Positions 12,201-24,267 of a DNA stretch of 64,000 nt are shown here, piece by piece. Every line of letters starts with the position of its first letter. The first letter of the stretch is position 1. The DNA is from Lingula anatina (lineage: Eukaryota > Brachiopoda > Lingulata > Lingulida > Lingulidae). The stretch lies in assembly GCF_001039355.2 (NCBI RefSeq), contig NW_019774003.1, positions 474,558 through 538,557 of the forward strand. Reading direction: 5' to 3'. The translations under genes were made by a program, and so were the position numbers. A model generated the notes under the pieces. It ran no database searches, was not told the DNA's origin, and worked only from the letters and a program-made list of their open reading frames with translations.

Positions 12201-15200
12201 CTAGAGTGAGTGTTGAGTACAGTATTGAGGAGTGGGGGGAAGAATAGTTAATAGACAAAAAAAAAAAAAAAAAAAAACAGGAAAGCAGACTTGAAAATTA
12301 TTTGTGGAACACATTCTAGGTGGTTTAGTAGGCTAAGATTTTAGGCCCAAAACCTGACTTTAGACAATTTCTTTACAAATGGTCCACAGGTCTTTAACCT
12401 GGGTGTCTGTGGTCATCAACGCAAAGTATTGATTTTTTTAAAATAGATTTAGGCCTAAAGCCAGACTTCCATTTCCTTAATCACCGTATTGGTGATTTAA
12501 ATGAATAAGAGAAAAATGTGAAGAAATCATTTTGTTTTAATTAGATAGAGACCAGAAATGATGTGGGTGTGGCATTAGATCAGTACAGGGCTACAGTAAA
12601 AAATAAAACTATTAAAATCTAGAGTTAGCTAGAGTTTACACTAGATTGCTTAAAGTTGGACTTAAGAAAAATGTTTATCAATTTGATATCTTATCTTTAC
12701 AAGTTAACATGACCAGGTCCATTTATATAAATAAAAGTATGTGCCAAAGGTTATGAAGATACACTTGAATTAGGATTTATCTTCTTTTATTAAGAGCACC
12801 CTTAGTTTTATGGTTTACTGTAAATGGGAATTGCATTCTGATAGTGAAGGTTTGTTTCCAGGAATCTCTGATACATGGTGTGTGTAGATTACACCCCAGA
12901 AATTCTGTACTTAACACTTTGAGCAATGTTTGCCTTCCCCATATTCTTGTTAATGAATAATTAGAACTATAGCTAACACAGGCTGTTCCAGTCTGATAGA
13001 ATCATTTGCCATCAGCTGGCTGAATTGATATATCAGTTATTTCTCAAGGGTATTGTTTTTCAGTTCTTCTGTGGTTATTAGATGGTCTAAACAATATCCT
13101 GCCTTCATAAACAAGTGGTTATGTAAAAGTTGAAAATATCAGGCAGTAGGAAGCAGAGGGGAGGAAATTAAATTCTTCTTAGACTGTAAACATAATATCA
13201 GATGATACATCCTTATGCCAAGTTCTGTGTGTTCATATTTGATTCTTGTGGATCTGTCCAAAATTCTTACTGCACCACCAGCTTGCATAGCTGAGGCCCC
13301 CATGAGATAAAATGGAATGAGTGTTAATTTGTACATAATTTTTTAACTACTCTTTAATGAGCACTGTTGTTAAACTTTAAGTTATATTTTTAAATAACAG
13401 ATTTAAGGAAGCCAACAACAGTTTGGGGTGCAGAGGATGTTCACTGCATCACTTGATGAGGACAGGAAGGAAGGGAAAGTGTCAGTTATAGAATGGAGAG
13501 ATCATTTTGTAATGATCGATAGCAGAACATTCCCTTTGTCACTGGCAAGGCAGGATTGGGAGCTTGTTCTTTAAGCTTAATTTAGTGGCCTCAGTATTTT
13601 TAACTGGGCTTCACAAGACGTGATTTTGTGTTGCATCCTCTCTGTGAGTCTTACACTTCCTTTGCTTGCACAGTAACAATGAATGATACAGCAATTATCA
13701 AAGCTGAGTATCTTTGTCCAAGGAAGCAAGTGATCAGATTACGTAAATGATTAAACGATGATTCTTAAATACACTGAAGGAGAATGAGATATCATTGTCT
13801 GATTTTACTGCTATTCTTGGAAAGTGTCATGTAGTTTGGCAAGTAATAAAAGTATTTGCTTTAACTGTTAAAGCATTGATGTTCTCATACGGTTACTCAT
13901 CTGATGTCAAAATGATCCCAGTTATTTATGGAAGTGAATAAAGGTCATATGGACACCAAGGTGACCTATGTGTGACCTACGTGTGACCTATGGTCTCTCC
14001 ATATAATTTGGTAAAATAAAAAAAGCATTGAATGAAATACCAGTTAATAGCACTCGGGGTCTCATGTGTCACAGTTGTGCAAATTTTAATTTAATTTTGT
14101 TTATAAAGGCCATTTGATTTGTCATATAAGACACTGAAATTTTCCTATGTCATCTTTTTTTTTAAACATATACTCTACTTACCAAATGTGCTAAAAAGCC
14201 TTGGTTGTAGTTTTTTCAATACACAATATACACATTTCATCAATAAGCAGAGCAGAAAAATAAAACAGTAACTAAAATAAATAAAACATTTATTTTTTAT
14301 TGAATATATTAATTGCAGAGATATGTTGATCAGTCTGCTACTGCTGTCTACATTTTGATTGCAGTTAGATTCCTTCCTATTGAAATGAATGGAATATAAA
14401 GTTTATTTATTTATTTATTTATATATTTATTTATATATTTGTTTATTTGTGGAACAGACCTATTTTCAAGCATCTTATTTATTTCATCATTGGTTAATAT
14501 AAACAAAAACAGGAAACTGATCAACATTTCCCTCTGATCAAATTGTGAGTTGGGCAAGTGCTTGCTTCACAGGTTTTTACAGTATAGGAACCAGTTCTGG
14601 CTTTTTTCTTCAATCAAAACATCCTAGGTAAAAAGATGGAATAAAAATGATAACTTGTAAAATGACAAGTGATACACACATAACTGTTCATGACAAGTGA
14701 TACACACATAACTGTACATCTTCCATCCTTTTGTCCTTCACTGACGATTGAGAACAGCTGTGGTTATTTTTATGGACCAGCAGGTTGTTTACGGAATTTA
14801 ATGTTTTCAAAGGAAAATTTCTCCAATTTGACTAAACTTGAGAAATATATTTACTATAGTTATGAACAGTGTGGGCAGAAGGAGCAACTTCTTTCAAAAA
14901 GAAAGGAAATGGTGTGAAATTCTATCCCTATGGCAGATTAATTTGACAAATTTTTTGCAAGCCAAATGCTAGAAACGTGTATATGCATTATAATGAAAAT
15001 AGAAGCATTATTTTTCCATAGTTGTCTTTAATAAGGTGTAAGTACACTGAAGTTGGCAAAAAGGGGAAAAAAGATACAGAAATTCACCAAACCAACTTTG
15101 TTTATTGTATCTGAAGAGTGCTATTTGTAGTCTTATTTCTGTGATTAGTTGACACAGAAACAAGCAAAAAAAAAGTTGTCCTATCTACTATAATTGAACA

Positions 15201-15811
15201 GCACTTCTCATAGGTCTATTTGATACTCCAGTCCACATAGAGATTGAATTAACAGGTCACTACAGGACATAACATGACCAGTCCAGCCACTGACCCTGAC
15301 AGCAGGGGTTTCTTTTAAAACCAGTCTTAAACAGCACGTGGGGTCATTTAGGTTTATTCCAGTTTTTAATAGAAAAGGACCATGTAGTAATGTATTTTAA
15401 TCAAATGTTTCACTTCCTATCACAGGATAAGTTGAGGCTTATTTATATTTTTTCAAAAATAAACATTTTATATTTCCTTGTATTTCCATCAGTATAATAC
15501 TAGAAGATTTTACAATGTATACCCACCAAGTATAAAAGTACATACGTGCCAAGAACAACATTATCAATAAGAGATTATACTAGTAAGCTTACTTAAGCCG
15601 AGAATCAGGACTTGGATATAGCTTAGTTATAAAATCTAATTGGTGGCTGACTGAGGGTAATATTGTCTGGTAAGCCCTCATTAGAGAACTAGTCCAAGGA
15701 GGAGTGAGATTCCCACCTTTTTGATTGAAGATTTATTCAATGGCATTTTCTTCTTAGATATCTGGTATTTGTTTTTACTTCAGCATGAACTTTTTTAGAT
15801 TTTTTAACTAC

Positions 15812-15852
<41 letters not shown>

Positions 15853-16151
15853 GGACATTTAACATGGTTAATTTTAATTGGCACATTGGGTCTTGTAACC
15901 CCCCTTAACATTATTACATATTACCCTGCAATGTTAGGCAGTATTTTTGATCAAACACACACTATTGCACTATAATGCAGTATAAGTGGAGTACTATAAT
16001 CTGTGTCTGTGTTTCAGGGCACTTCAGGGTGGTGGAGAGACTGCTGGAGGCCGGGGCAGACAGGAAGGCCAGTATGGGAGGACTGACCCCACTGGACATT
16101 GCCACAGATTTTGGACACGATGCCATAGTGAGATTACTGAAATCAACATAA
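9249..16151 (+). CDS. Ankyrin-repeat protein with an unrecognised central domain (526 aa)
   Basis: Four exons, 9249-10378, 10911-11052, 11844-12018 and 16018-16151, join in frame to 526 codons plus TAA, all with GT-AG boundaries. The ATG at 9249 is the first in the frame; an in-frame TAG lies just upstream. Residues about 35-75 are Ser-rich with acidic patches (low complexity). A basic run, KSRKKKKKKTK, near residues 105-117 looks like a nuclear localisation signal. Residues about 178-350 form a compact, Trp-rich domain (motifs VADWLHRSNEAV, FVQFAHFWLTDF, QFAQWLLATRAF) that I do not recognise. The C-terminal 150 residues are about four ankyrin repeats (GNTPLHAAANCGNVDLVDLLL, STPLHLAVMHG, LTPLDIATDFGHDAIV; first line split here for length) , ending soon after the last repeat. 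Function is unknown; a nuclear protein-binding role is inference. Confidence 0.85.
10550..10760. repeat. Foldback (hairpin) repeat in ankyrin gene intron 1
   Basis: Two arms of roughly 80 bp are imperfect reverse complements with a loop of about 45 bp. Matching blocks include AGATTAACATGCC (left) with GGCATGTTAATCT (right), CTGAATGCA with TGCATTCAG-like sequence, and GTAGAATGCCAACTC with GAGTTGGAATGATCTAC. No open frame is present. It is probably a MITE. Confidence 0.65.
12049..12067 (+). repeat. Poly-G tract and, at 12258-12279, poly-A
   Basis: A nearly pure G run follows the donor site of ankyrin exon 3, and an A run lies about 190 bp further. Both are simple sequence tracts inside the intron and of no known function. 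Confidence 0.8.
13962..13989 (-). promoter_or_regulatory. Three nuclear-receptor half-sites with DR5 spacing
   Basis: TGACCT occurs at 13962-13967, 13973-13978 and 13984-13989, each separated by exactly five bases. On the minus strand this is AGGTCA repeated three times as DR5, the spacing preferred by RAR/RXR heterodimers. One more AGGTCA lies at 13942-13947 in opposite orientation. The site is in the last intron of the ankyrin gene. The pattern is seen; receptor binding is inference. Confidence 0.4.
14662..14717. repeat. 28-bp tandem duplication
   Basis: Two adjacent 28-bp copies (14662-14689 and 14690-14717), beginning ATGACAAGTGATACACAC, differ at one base. They lie in the last intron of the ankyrin gene. 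Confidence 0.85.
15812..15852. repeat. (ATT)n microsatellite
   Basis: An uninterrupted run of about 13 ATT units in the last intron of the ankyrin gene, about 165 bp before its final exon. Confidence 0.95.
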
Positions 16152-16300
16152 CACATGGCACCATGAGACGTAATCATTAAAATCAATCACATTCACAGTG
16201 GCCTAAATTGATCAGAATGACAGTGCTGCCAGCCAGACTATGAGCATAAGGGCATAGTGAATAAGGACAGTGGAATAAATGAACAAATTTGCTCAAAAAG
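16152..16300 (+). terminator. 3' UTR and poly(A) signal of the ankyrin gene
   Basis: An AATAAA hexamer at 16274-16279 lies about 125 bases after the stop codon at 16149-16151. The transcript end is inferred to be 15-30 bases further. Confidence 0.6.
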
Positions 16301-19300
16301 ATGACACACTTTGAAGGTATTGTGTTAAACGATAGGGACAAAACGATGCGAGACGGTTCTAATTACATCAAAACTAGTACAGCAAAATAAGGTGAAACTG
16401 CTTAGATTAAATCTGTGTCTTGACTTCTTGTGCCTCTCACCACGTTGTCGCACAGGGCATCAGAAAGATGCGTGGCTTTTTATAGTTATTATCTCACGAT
16501 GTGCTGACATGCAGAAAGCTATGAGCAAAGTACAATTTTTAATGTGAAATGCAAGGTAAACCCGATCAGAGGTGGAGTCATTCAAATTGGAGTACATTTT
16601 CACTCGTACTTTTAAATAATTTTACCCCGAGTTTCTCATTTGCTGCCTGTTGGCTTCTTCGTTTTCAAATCTCATTGTATATGTCCGCTTTAATGACCTG
16701 GAGATGTGAAAATGAGGGTGCTACAGAGCACGCGAGATCTGAACCCCAGGGTAGTTACTGCATGCACTCGGGAACTCCGTGATGGCAGAGAAAGGAGTAA
16801 AGTTCACTAAGGATGGGTGAGACGTTTTCACTGAAGTTTGAGCATAAACGTCTGCCTTAAATGAGGTGTAGCGTCTGAGGCGGTGCGGAGGAAGGCCGCC
16901 GTAACCCTACAGGTTGACTAGTCAGACGACACTGGTTTTCCGTAATGATGATACCGCCCGGGAATTCTTGGAAGTCCTTAAATAGAATGTGCTTTAGTAC
17001 GTGGAACAACGGTTAGGCCATGATGTGTTAATTTTTTCTCTTTTTTTTTATAAGTCTCACACACTCTCACACACACACACACACACACGCACATATGCAA
17101 CATATGAAAAGTTTTCCAGGATTTTCGAATACTTTGATCTCAACATTAAAATCCAAAATACGGTTTTGTTCTTTCTTGAAAGCTGTCGTTATTGGGATTT
17201 GAGTGATTTGTGGATTAGCTCTAAAATTAAATGCTATAAATTGTGGCTATTTTAAAGACATGAGCGTTGTACGTACAGTGTGTGAAGTTTTATGACATTG
17301 ATAGCTTTTTTTTCAAACTTGTGTTGTTTTTGCTCCAATGCAGTAAGAACTCAATTTGGGAGTTGGCCAACACAAGGAGCACCCAAACAGTTATTATTTT
17401 GTCTACATGTTCCGTTTGCGTAGAGGATTGTTTATCTTTTGCTGATTTATGCTGTATATTATATTTCAGAATAAACGGATGATTTTAAAACCACATTTAA
17501 GCATAGTCTGTGTTGAGACTGTTTTGTTTAAATTAAGGACCCTTCGTACTCGTTGGATTGCTACTGGATACAATTGTTTCTGCTCTTTGTGTACGACTCC
17601 TCTTTTGGTCTTTGAGGAGAGGTGCAAGCTGTCTCCCCCTTCACTGTTTTCCCGCCAGTGCTTTCGTCAATGAAAATTTTTGTACTACGGTTCCTTGGCC
17701 AAGAGCCAAAGAATGCAAGGCCAAAATGTCAAGTGGGGAGCGAAAAGAGAGTACCGTGTTTGCTTTTACGTTTAAGAGCACGGGACCCTACAGGAAGCTT
17801 ACAGGAAGGTCTGTTGGACCATGCTTTTAACTGGACGCACCCTTTGATATTTTGTTAAATGTCACGTTTTTAACTGGATACAAGGTTAATGGTGATACGG
17901 AAACATTTTTAAGAGGGCTTTTGATGATTTTAAACGGCAAAAGTAAGGCTCTTGAAAACTAATTTGAGAGATTAAGATGCGTAATGGTATAATCGTTACC
18001 TTGCAGATGTAGACATTGAAAAGAGCCTGTATACATCGTTTATGTTAGACTTCTGTACCATTGGTCTCGCTTATAGCTTAAAAGTAGGGGCCATTGATAT
18101 CATATTCTGTTCATATCTTGTCGGCCACAAGTGGCAATCGCCTGGACTCGGAAGTCATAAAATCGATCTGTTTCAGTTCGGGCACCTTTCCCTAAACACC
18201 AGAACACTGAAAGGCTTAAGTACTGTGAATTATCCGATGAACGGATGCAGAAACGATTTATTACGGCGTGTTAAAGAGCTCTTCAGTGTATTAGATGTGA
18301 AGGCCCTCCCCTGTCACTCCCTCCCCTCCTCAATCTCACTCGCTCTCATAATTCATTTCACAATTTGTTATTCATCGCTGACGTGATAGGCCACGACTTC
18401 ACAAAAGAAAAAAAAATGAAAAAAGAACCCATGTCGATAAGCTGGTCATGTCGATAGGCTGGCCTCTCTGAGGGCGAGCATTTTGGTCTGCTGCAAATCC
18501 GCGATAAATGAGGTACCATTTGCTATAATTAATGAACTAGTTTACAGCATCAGACACCCCCCCCCCTCGTTTATTCAGTTAAACGGGGCTACTGCTACTG
18601 ATTTATCATGGATCATAGTTGTGTTAATATCATGAAGTGTTAGTTTTAAAGTTGAGATTAACTTTCCGTCGTATGTTTTTGTTAAACACGTTTCTGTAGC
18701 CAAAGGTGTGAAATTTCGAAATGCAAGGAGCAATGCCTGTATACCTGTAGGTCTGCATACCGTTGGCTCCTGGGTTCATAGCTATGGTCTTTTACATGCT
18801 AACACGCAAAACGAAAATAACGCGAGTATTTCACTTTTGTTATTTGTTTATTTGCGAATCTTGTAAATTGTGGTGAATGTATTTTCTGATCATTAATCGA
18901 GAAAGTTTCCAATCGGTGTGGACATTTTTTTTATTTTTGTAATACTTGGTAAAATTGCATTTAAAAAAATCGCGGAAATGCAAATGTGCTGCCTGGAAGT
19001 GTGTTATAGACCCCATTCCCAGAGATTAGATCGATCCAAACTAGATCGACCTAACTGCCTGGGGGTTCACGCTAAATAGCTGTCAGCCGAGCGGGCACGA
19101 AAGTTAATTACCCCCTTACAGCTTGTAGTAGGCGGGACGGACATTTAAGCCGGATTATCTGACAGTAATCTAGTGAGACTCCCCACGGGGATAGATCGAT
19201 CTAAAAGTATGGGAATACGCCCTTAGTCTCCTGACCATCTGTGTAAAGACTGGATGCATGCAATTCAACAATTCAAAATATAATGTTTTTTTTTTCTCGG

Positions 19301-20060
19301 CTATATTAGTTGAATTACGTATATAGTAAATGTGATACTGTCATATTGTAATTAACAAAATATTGATTATATTGTGATCATGTCTTGCATCAGAAACTAT
19401 GGAATGGTACGTTATGTTACGACAGTTGAGTCAAATTTCAATTAACATTACATGAGCACCTGTTATCTGTAATAATGCAGCCGTTTATACATACACGGAT
19501 AGGTATACCTCTATCTCTAATATCATTCATGATATCTAACTATTCAACTTTGCAAAGCTTAGTTCTTTTACGTTGATACTGAACTAAAATAAGGCCAATT
19601 TAACGAGCACATGTCGTTGTTTTTACTTTGTGGACTTAGCTGTTTTTGAGTGCTGGTTAGGGCGCCGCTAGACGCGCAGTTTTGACCTCCTAAGAACCCC
19701 TCCCAATCACTTTTTTCTAAGCCCCTCCTTCCTTCAACGGAAAATCATTACTTACCTGGCTGTAGCTTTGAAACCAGAAATTTCCATAAATTTGGGTGTC
19801 GAATTCTATAATACATACATAATATTGACATTTAAAACTTTGGAAAAAAACTGGTTATACCCACCAAGTACCCCCCCCCCCCCCCCCAGTACTCTTGCAA
19901 AGCTATTCAAAAAGTAGGTTTGTTGTACAACACGTAATTAAGGCAAGAATCCCGATGTTTCAAACGCCGATTTCTGCTTCTGTTGATGTTAGCTAAGACC
20001 AAAAGTGCACCAGAACATATGATGTGGCAGCTATTTTCGTGCACGCAAACCTCAGACAGA
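16301..20060. other. Intergenic region between the ankyrin and secreted-peptide genes
   Basis: No gene recognised. Three overlapping open frames at 17449-17858 share low stop density but show no protein-family character, and the frame at 18042-18386 also looks random. A (CA)n run sits near 17070-17090, C runs at 18557-18566 and 19870-19887, and a small inverted-repeat transposon at 19011-19222. Confidence 0.5.
19011..19222. repeat. Short inverted-repeat transposon (MITE family A)
   Basis: The left end CCCATTCCCAGAGATTAGAT (from 19012) is mirrored at 19194-19221, where GATCGATCTAAAAG leads into TATGGGAATACGCC. The element is about 210 bp without coding capacity. A related left-end fragment is found at 56354-56408, which shows that it is a dispersed family and not a local hairpin. 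Confidence 0.6.
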
Positions 20061-20123
20061 ATATAAATACAACGACAGCGTCTCCTTCCCTTTCAATTTG
20101 CTGTACTAAGTTCTAAACCACAG
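20061..20123 (+). promoter_or_regulatory. Candidate promoter and first (untranslated) exon of the secreted-peptide gene
   Basis: A TATA box (ATATAAATA, 20061-20069) is followed about 30 bases later by a pyrimidine-rich start region and then by a consensus donor CAG|GTAAGA at 20121-20129. This gives a 5' untranslated exon of roughly 30 bases ending at 20123, which could splice to the acceptor before the ATG exon (AG at 21957-21958). Transcript evidence would be needed to confirm the join. Confidence 0.45.
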
Positions 20124-21145
20124 GTAAGAAACCGATGCGATTCGTTATTTCTTTATTTTTTATTATTATTTTTTTTTCTCAATTCATTTTCCCTGATTGG
20201 TGTTGCTTTAAATATTACGTATGAGTGATAATTTCTTTATACGTTTGTTTTTTTACTGGTTTTATTGTATTTTTACTGACTTGTTTATTTTGCTAAAGAT
20301 CAGAGTTCTAAGACAAGAGATGAGAAACCTTCAGGGCTGCACCCATTGTGTATCCCTCTTGTATTTATCGGGGTCGCTTCCCATTTGAAGAATTTCGGGA
20401 GCGCTTGCTTACATTTCATCTGATATCTGCATGACTGTTTTCGCTGCCGTCAAAGGCCCTGTAGTGCCCACCCATAGGGCAGGCACACTGATCAGATTTT
20501 TTTCTTCAGACGAAACAATTCGCTTAAGTTCGTCAGCTTTCTCACGCTTTGTGTGCGATCATAGCGCGTGTTACGTCGATACTCCTAAACACAGGAAGCA
20601 GTGCATTCTTCGCCGCTGATCCGGAAAAAAATTTGCACTCCCTCTGCGCTCAGTACCCTGTGTTTCAGAGGCCACTATTAATGGCAGATGCATGCCGATA
20701 ATAGAGAAGTGAGTTTCCAGTGAGCTCTGAAATTCAGGTTGCCGAAAGGATGGCCAGCGCTAGTGACATCCATGGGTTGATATTCAATGAGGAAATCACT
20801 CTGTTGATGCACAGAGCACCCTTCGTAAGCCGTATAGATAAATCGTGTTTTTCCGAACTTGATAGTTACTGCAAATTTAGAATATTTTCTATTGAAGATA
20901 AAGTAAGATCGATAAAGTAAGCAAAATAAATCTTTTTACGTTTTTTTTAAGCAGGATGAATGAGGACATATTACTGTAAGAAGGGATAATATATTAGGGT
21001 CGAGTAATGCAAGGGGAAAATGTTTCTGACCGTAAATTCCTTACAATTTTGTCGTCAAATTTGACTAATGGAAAACCGGGTAAACGAATCGGGCTAGCTG
21101 TCCTAAAGTATCAGCCAATCAAAATTGACGCTTATCACTGACAGA

Positions 21146-21353
21146 TATAAAACAATATCTCAGCGCGTTCAAATAAATACTTCCAAATCTTACTGGACCT
21201 CGGCCAAAGAAAACAAAACTCTTAATTGCCTTAGCGGCTACTGATTCGTTTCTGGATAAAGTAGGAGGCCTTCGAGAAATATAAGCAGAACTGTACGGGC
21301 GGACAGAGACAGACCTTCAGTACAGCTAAGAACGAGTCAGATCGATTTTTACG
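21146..21353 (+). promoter_or_regulatory. Candidate second promoter and alternative first exon
   Basis: TATAAAA at 21146-21152, with a further ATATAA near 21280, lies upstream of a consensus donor ACG|GTAAGC (exon end 21353). The segment has no ATG-initiated long frame and looks like a second 5' untranslated exon for the same ATG exon at 21965. Two promoters are inferred from two TATA-donor pairs only. Confidence 0.35.
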
Positions 21354-21964
21354 GTAAGCTGAATTGATGTTCTCGCGGTATGTGTGAGGTTATGGAGTGC
21401 GCAGAAGAGAAAAAGGAAATCGTGCCTTAAATTTCTTTTTTTTCCTCCTCAGTGCTTAAATCACTAATTCTTTCTAAACACCAGGTGCGTTTGGGGATAA
21501 TATGTAACATTTCCCTTTCGAGATTTGTTCGGTTACGAAATGCAAGTTCGGTTTCTTCACGTTTTGACCAAACGATTTTGAATATCACATTCAACCTGAT
21601 CTATGCGTTTATCCATCTCTAAGAAAACTTTTCCCTTGGGAGATCGACAAAATAGAGTTTGTGGGCGCTAAAGTTATCGATTTTTTCGGGTACATACCAA
21701 AAACAATCAAATCTGAATTAAACGTTGGCAAGGCTTTATAAAGAAATTTTACCGCGATCATGTGTCATTGGATTCGATCATCTTTAGCGCGGATAGGAGA
21801 AGGTGCTTGTTAACTTGGGCATCTGTACTAAGGCGGTACCGGGAAACTTTGAGGTCAGTTGTTTGCGTCCTTTTTAGACCACGCGCGCGCGTGCACACAC
21901 ACACTCACAGACACCTGTCATCGGTGTAAAAATAACACTGTTCCTATCTATTTTCAGGGTAACA

Positions 21965-24267
21965 ATGAGGCAGCAGGCTTTTTTGATCGGGGTTGCGTTC
22001 ATGAGCCTCGTTATTCTTTTCCTGGGAGTTGACGGTGCGGAAATACTTCACCAGGAAAAGTTGAACGAGGAAGACCATAGTGCAGGACTGAAATCTCGAT
22101 CCAAACGCAGTGTAAGTCTCCTTTATAGTTTATCACTGATTTTTGTTACCGATGAATAACTAATTTGTTGCACTTTCTTAAAGAATCGAAGTGGCTTTTT
22201 ATACTTCATCGGAAACAAACCAGTTATGAAATTTGTGTATAAAGTAAAATGAATCAATAGAAATTTGGGAAAATCAGGCTTGCGAAAAATGGCGTGTTAA
22301 TGTAGATCTTTCAAGATTGCTAATTTCAAAAGCAGGAGTGACGTCAAGATAGCTGGGTGTGATCTGTTGACTAATTATATCACTGCTGGTTTCTCAAAAA
22401 AGTCTTTGGGCTTAGTTTAGACAGTTCAACTTCAGCAGCAAATTACCTGGTAATGGCGTTTATTAAAACCTTTTTTCAGATATATAAAGGGATCTGCAAA
22501 ATTCTAAGGCAAAACGTGTTTTTGTATCAAAATTGAAAGTTTTCTGATAGATGGATTGGTATTGGTAAAATATGCCTTAAGTCCTTGTATTTACAAAAAA
22601 AAAAAAAAAAAAAAAAAAAAAGAAAGAAAGAAAAAACACTGAAATTAGAGATGACGCACGGTGTGTGATAATCGTGAGGATGGCAAAAGTATGGCGATGG
22701 CAATCTTTTGTGATGTTCACCCAGTGTTTTCATTTGTATCATGAAAGATTGTTGCAATAGATGTCAAAAATGATCTAAATGTTAAAATTCTTCTCGTGCA
22801 GTGTTTTTGTGCTGTGCCTTGAAAAGTGAAAATGCCATTGATTAGATTTTAGTGTATGCTTCGTAATGCCGTGATCTTTAAAGTACTAATGATTAATTAC
22901 GCAAAAAGATCTCTACATCTATAAAAATTAAATTATTAACTTCAAAAACTATTAGGGATTATTCTCAATATCCTGAGTGCTTTTCGTAGCGAGTCCACTT
23001 TAGTTCAAATTCAGTATATCACTAAAGGATGGAAACATGATTATGCTTTAACATGCCCATCTCATACTTGTTATTTTTACTTTCACAGGGCCTTTCCCAC
23101 AGTGACGATATGTCAAGCTTTTTTGCCACTGCCGGGGAGCGCGATCTTCGCCGGTTCACGTCCCCTCCACGCAGCGGCAAAGTGGACTGCACTGTGGAAG
23201 TCCAACAGGTGAGTTCTCAGGCGCAAACGGTTCTGCTTCGGCATTTTCCGTGCCGTTACATAAGCAGTTAGTCGCAACTAAACTCCCGTTTTTAGGATAC
23301 TAAGTTTTAGCAAGCCGATCAAAGTGCAATACGTCTTTAAATTGGGTGAGTATTCCAAGTAAATCTAATCCGAAAGGATCAAGTATGTCGTTATTTGGCA
23401 GAACGACTGTAAAATTAATCTGGATTCAAGGAACTTAATCTAGAATTGTTCCGCTTAGCTTCGTAGAACATGGTGAAACTGTCACGAACGATGTATAATC
23501 TGTCTCATTCCAAGTCTGGGTTTCTTCCTTTTGTGAACTTTTAGCTCCGAGAATGTCGAGCAAATGTCTAGGATGCTTATATAAAAATTGATTAACGTCT
23601 GATTTGAATAAAAAAGAGTCAACCCTGTTTTTTTTTTTTTTAACCTCGCTCTTATTGACGTATTTGCAAATTCATACTGGGGGATATATATCGGTGTACT
23701 AGCGGCCGTCAGTCTTTTGTTGTCCCTGTTTTTGGAGATTTTTAAAAGTTTTTGTTCAGCTGTGTGGCAAACCTTTGAACTAAACCTTACGATATATGTT
23801 GACAATGATTTAAAAGCAAAGATTCAACTTATTATCATGTTTTTGTTAGTTTAGTCGTAAACTCCATTCCAGACTTTAAAAATGGCCAAAGTCATTTAGC
23901 GTGGCTACAAAGAGGTTATTTTCTGCTATTCTTGTACCAAATTGCAATTTAATTTGTCGGGAATTTTAATTTTTATTTAGAGAGTATTTAGCTCTGTATT
24001 TCACACATAATGCTAGAAGTAGATCAGTAAGATAAACGTAAATACTGTAAATAAAAAAAAATACATGGATGTGTAAATAACATTTAATCTTATTAAGAAG
24101 GAGTAAATAAATGGTAAATCCTATAAGATCTTAACCTAAACTTTTTTTCCTTTCAGACCCGCCAGATTGGCGGCCACTGTATTCGGGTGGGAAGGTTAAG
24201 ACAGACTGTTTGCGTTGCTGAGGGGAAATTGTTTGTAAACAACCCCGACTGCCTTGCCCTCCACTGA
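21965..24267 (+). CDS. Secreted four-cysteine peptide precursor (125 aa), unrecognised
   Basis: Three exons, 21965-22111, 23089-23208 and 24157-24267, all phase 0 with GT-AG boundaries, encode 125 residues and a TGA. Residues 1-24 are a clear signal peptide (hydrophobic core FLIGVAFMSLVILFLGV). A propeptide follows to the furin-type site RSKR at residues 45-48. The mature part is 77 residues with four cysteines at 83, 97, 108 and 121 (C-x13-C-x10-C-x12-C), consistent with two disulfides, and ends LALH. A second dibasic pair, RR, at 70-71 might release the first peptide. The gene organisation is that of a hormone, cytokine or antimicrobial precursor. I do not recognise the family. The first three cysteines have spacing loosely like the start of a cystine-knot domain, but the second half of such a domain is absent. 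Confidence 0.8.

Noticed and set aside
17449-17858. Three overlapping plus-strand frames of 74-90 codons
   Set aside because: No family character, no consistent start or splice context; low stop density is likely chance.
23089-24267. Cystine-knot hormone identity for the four-cysteine peptide
   Set aside because: Only the first three cysteine spacings are loosely similar; the CxGxC core and later cysteines are absent.
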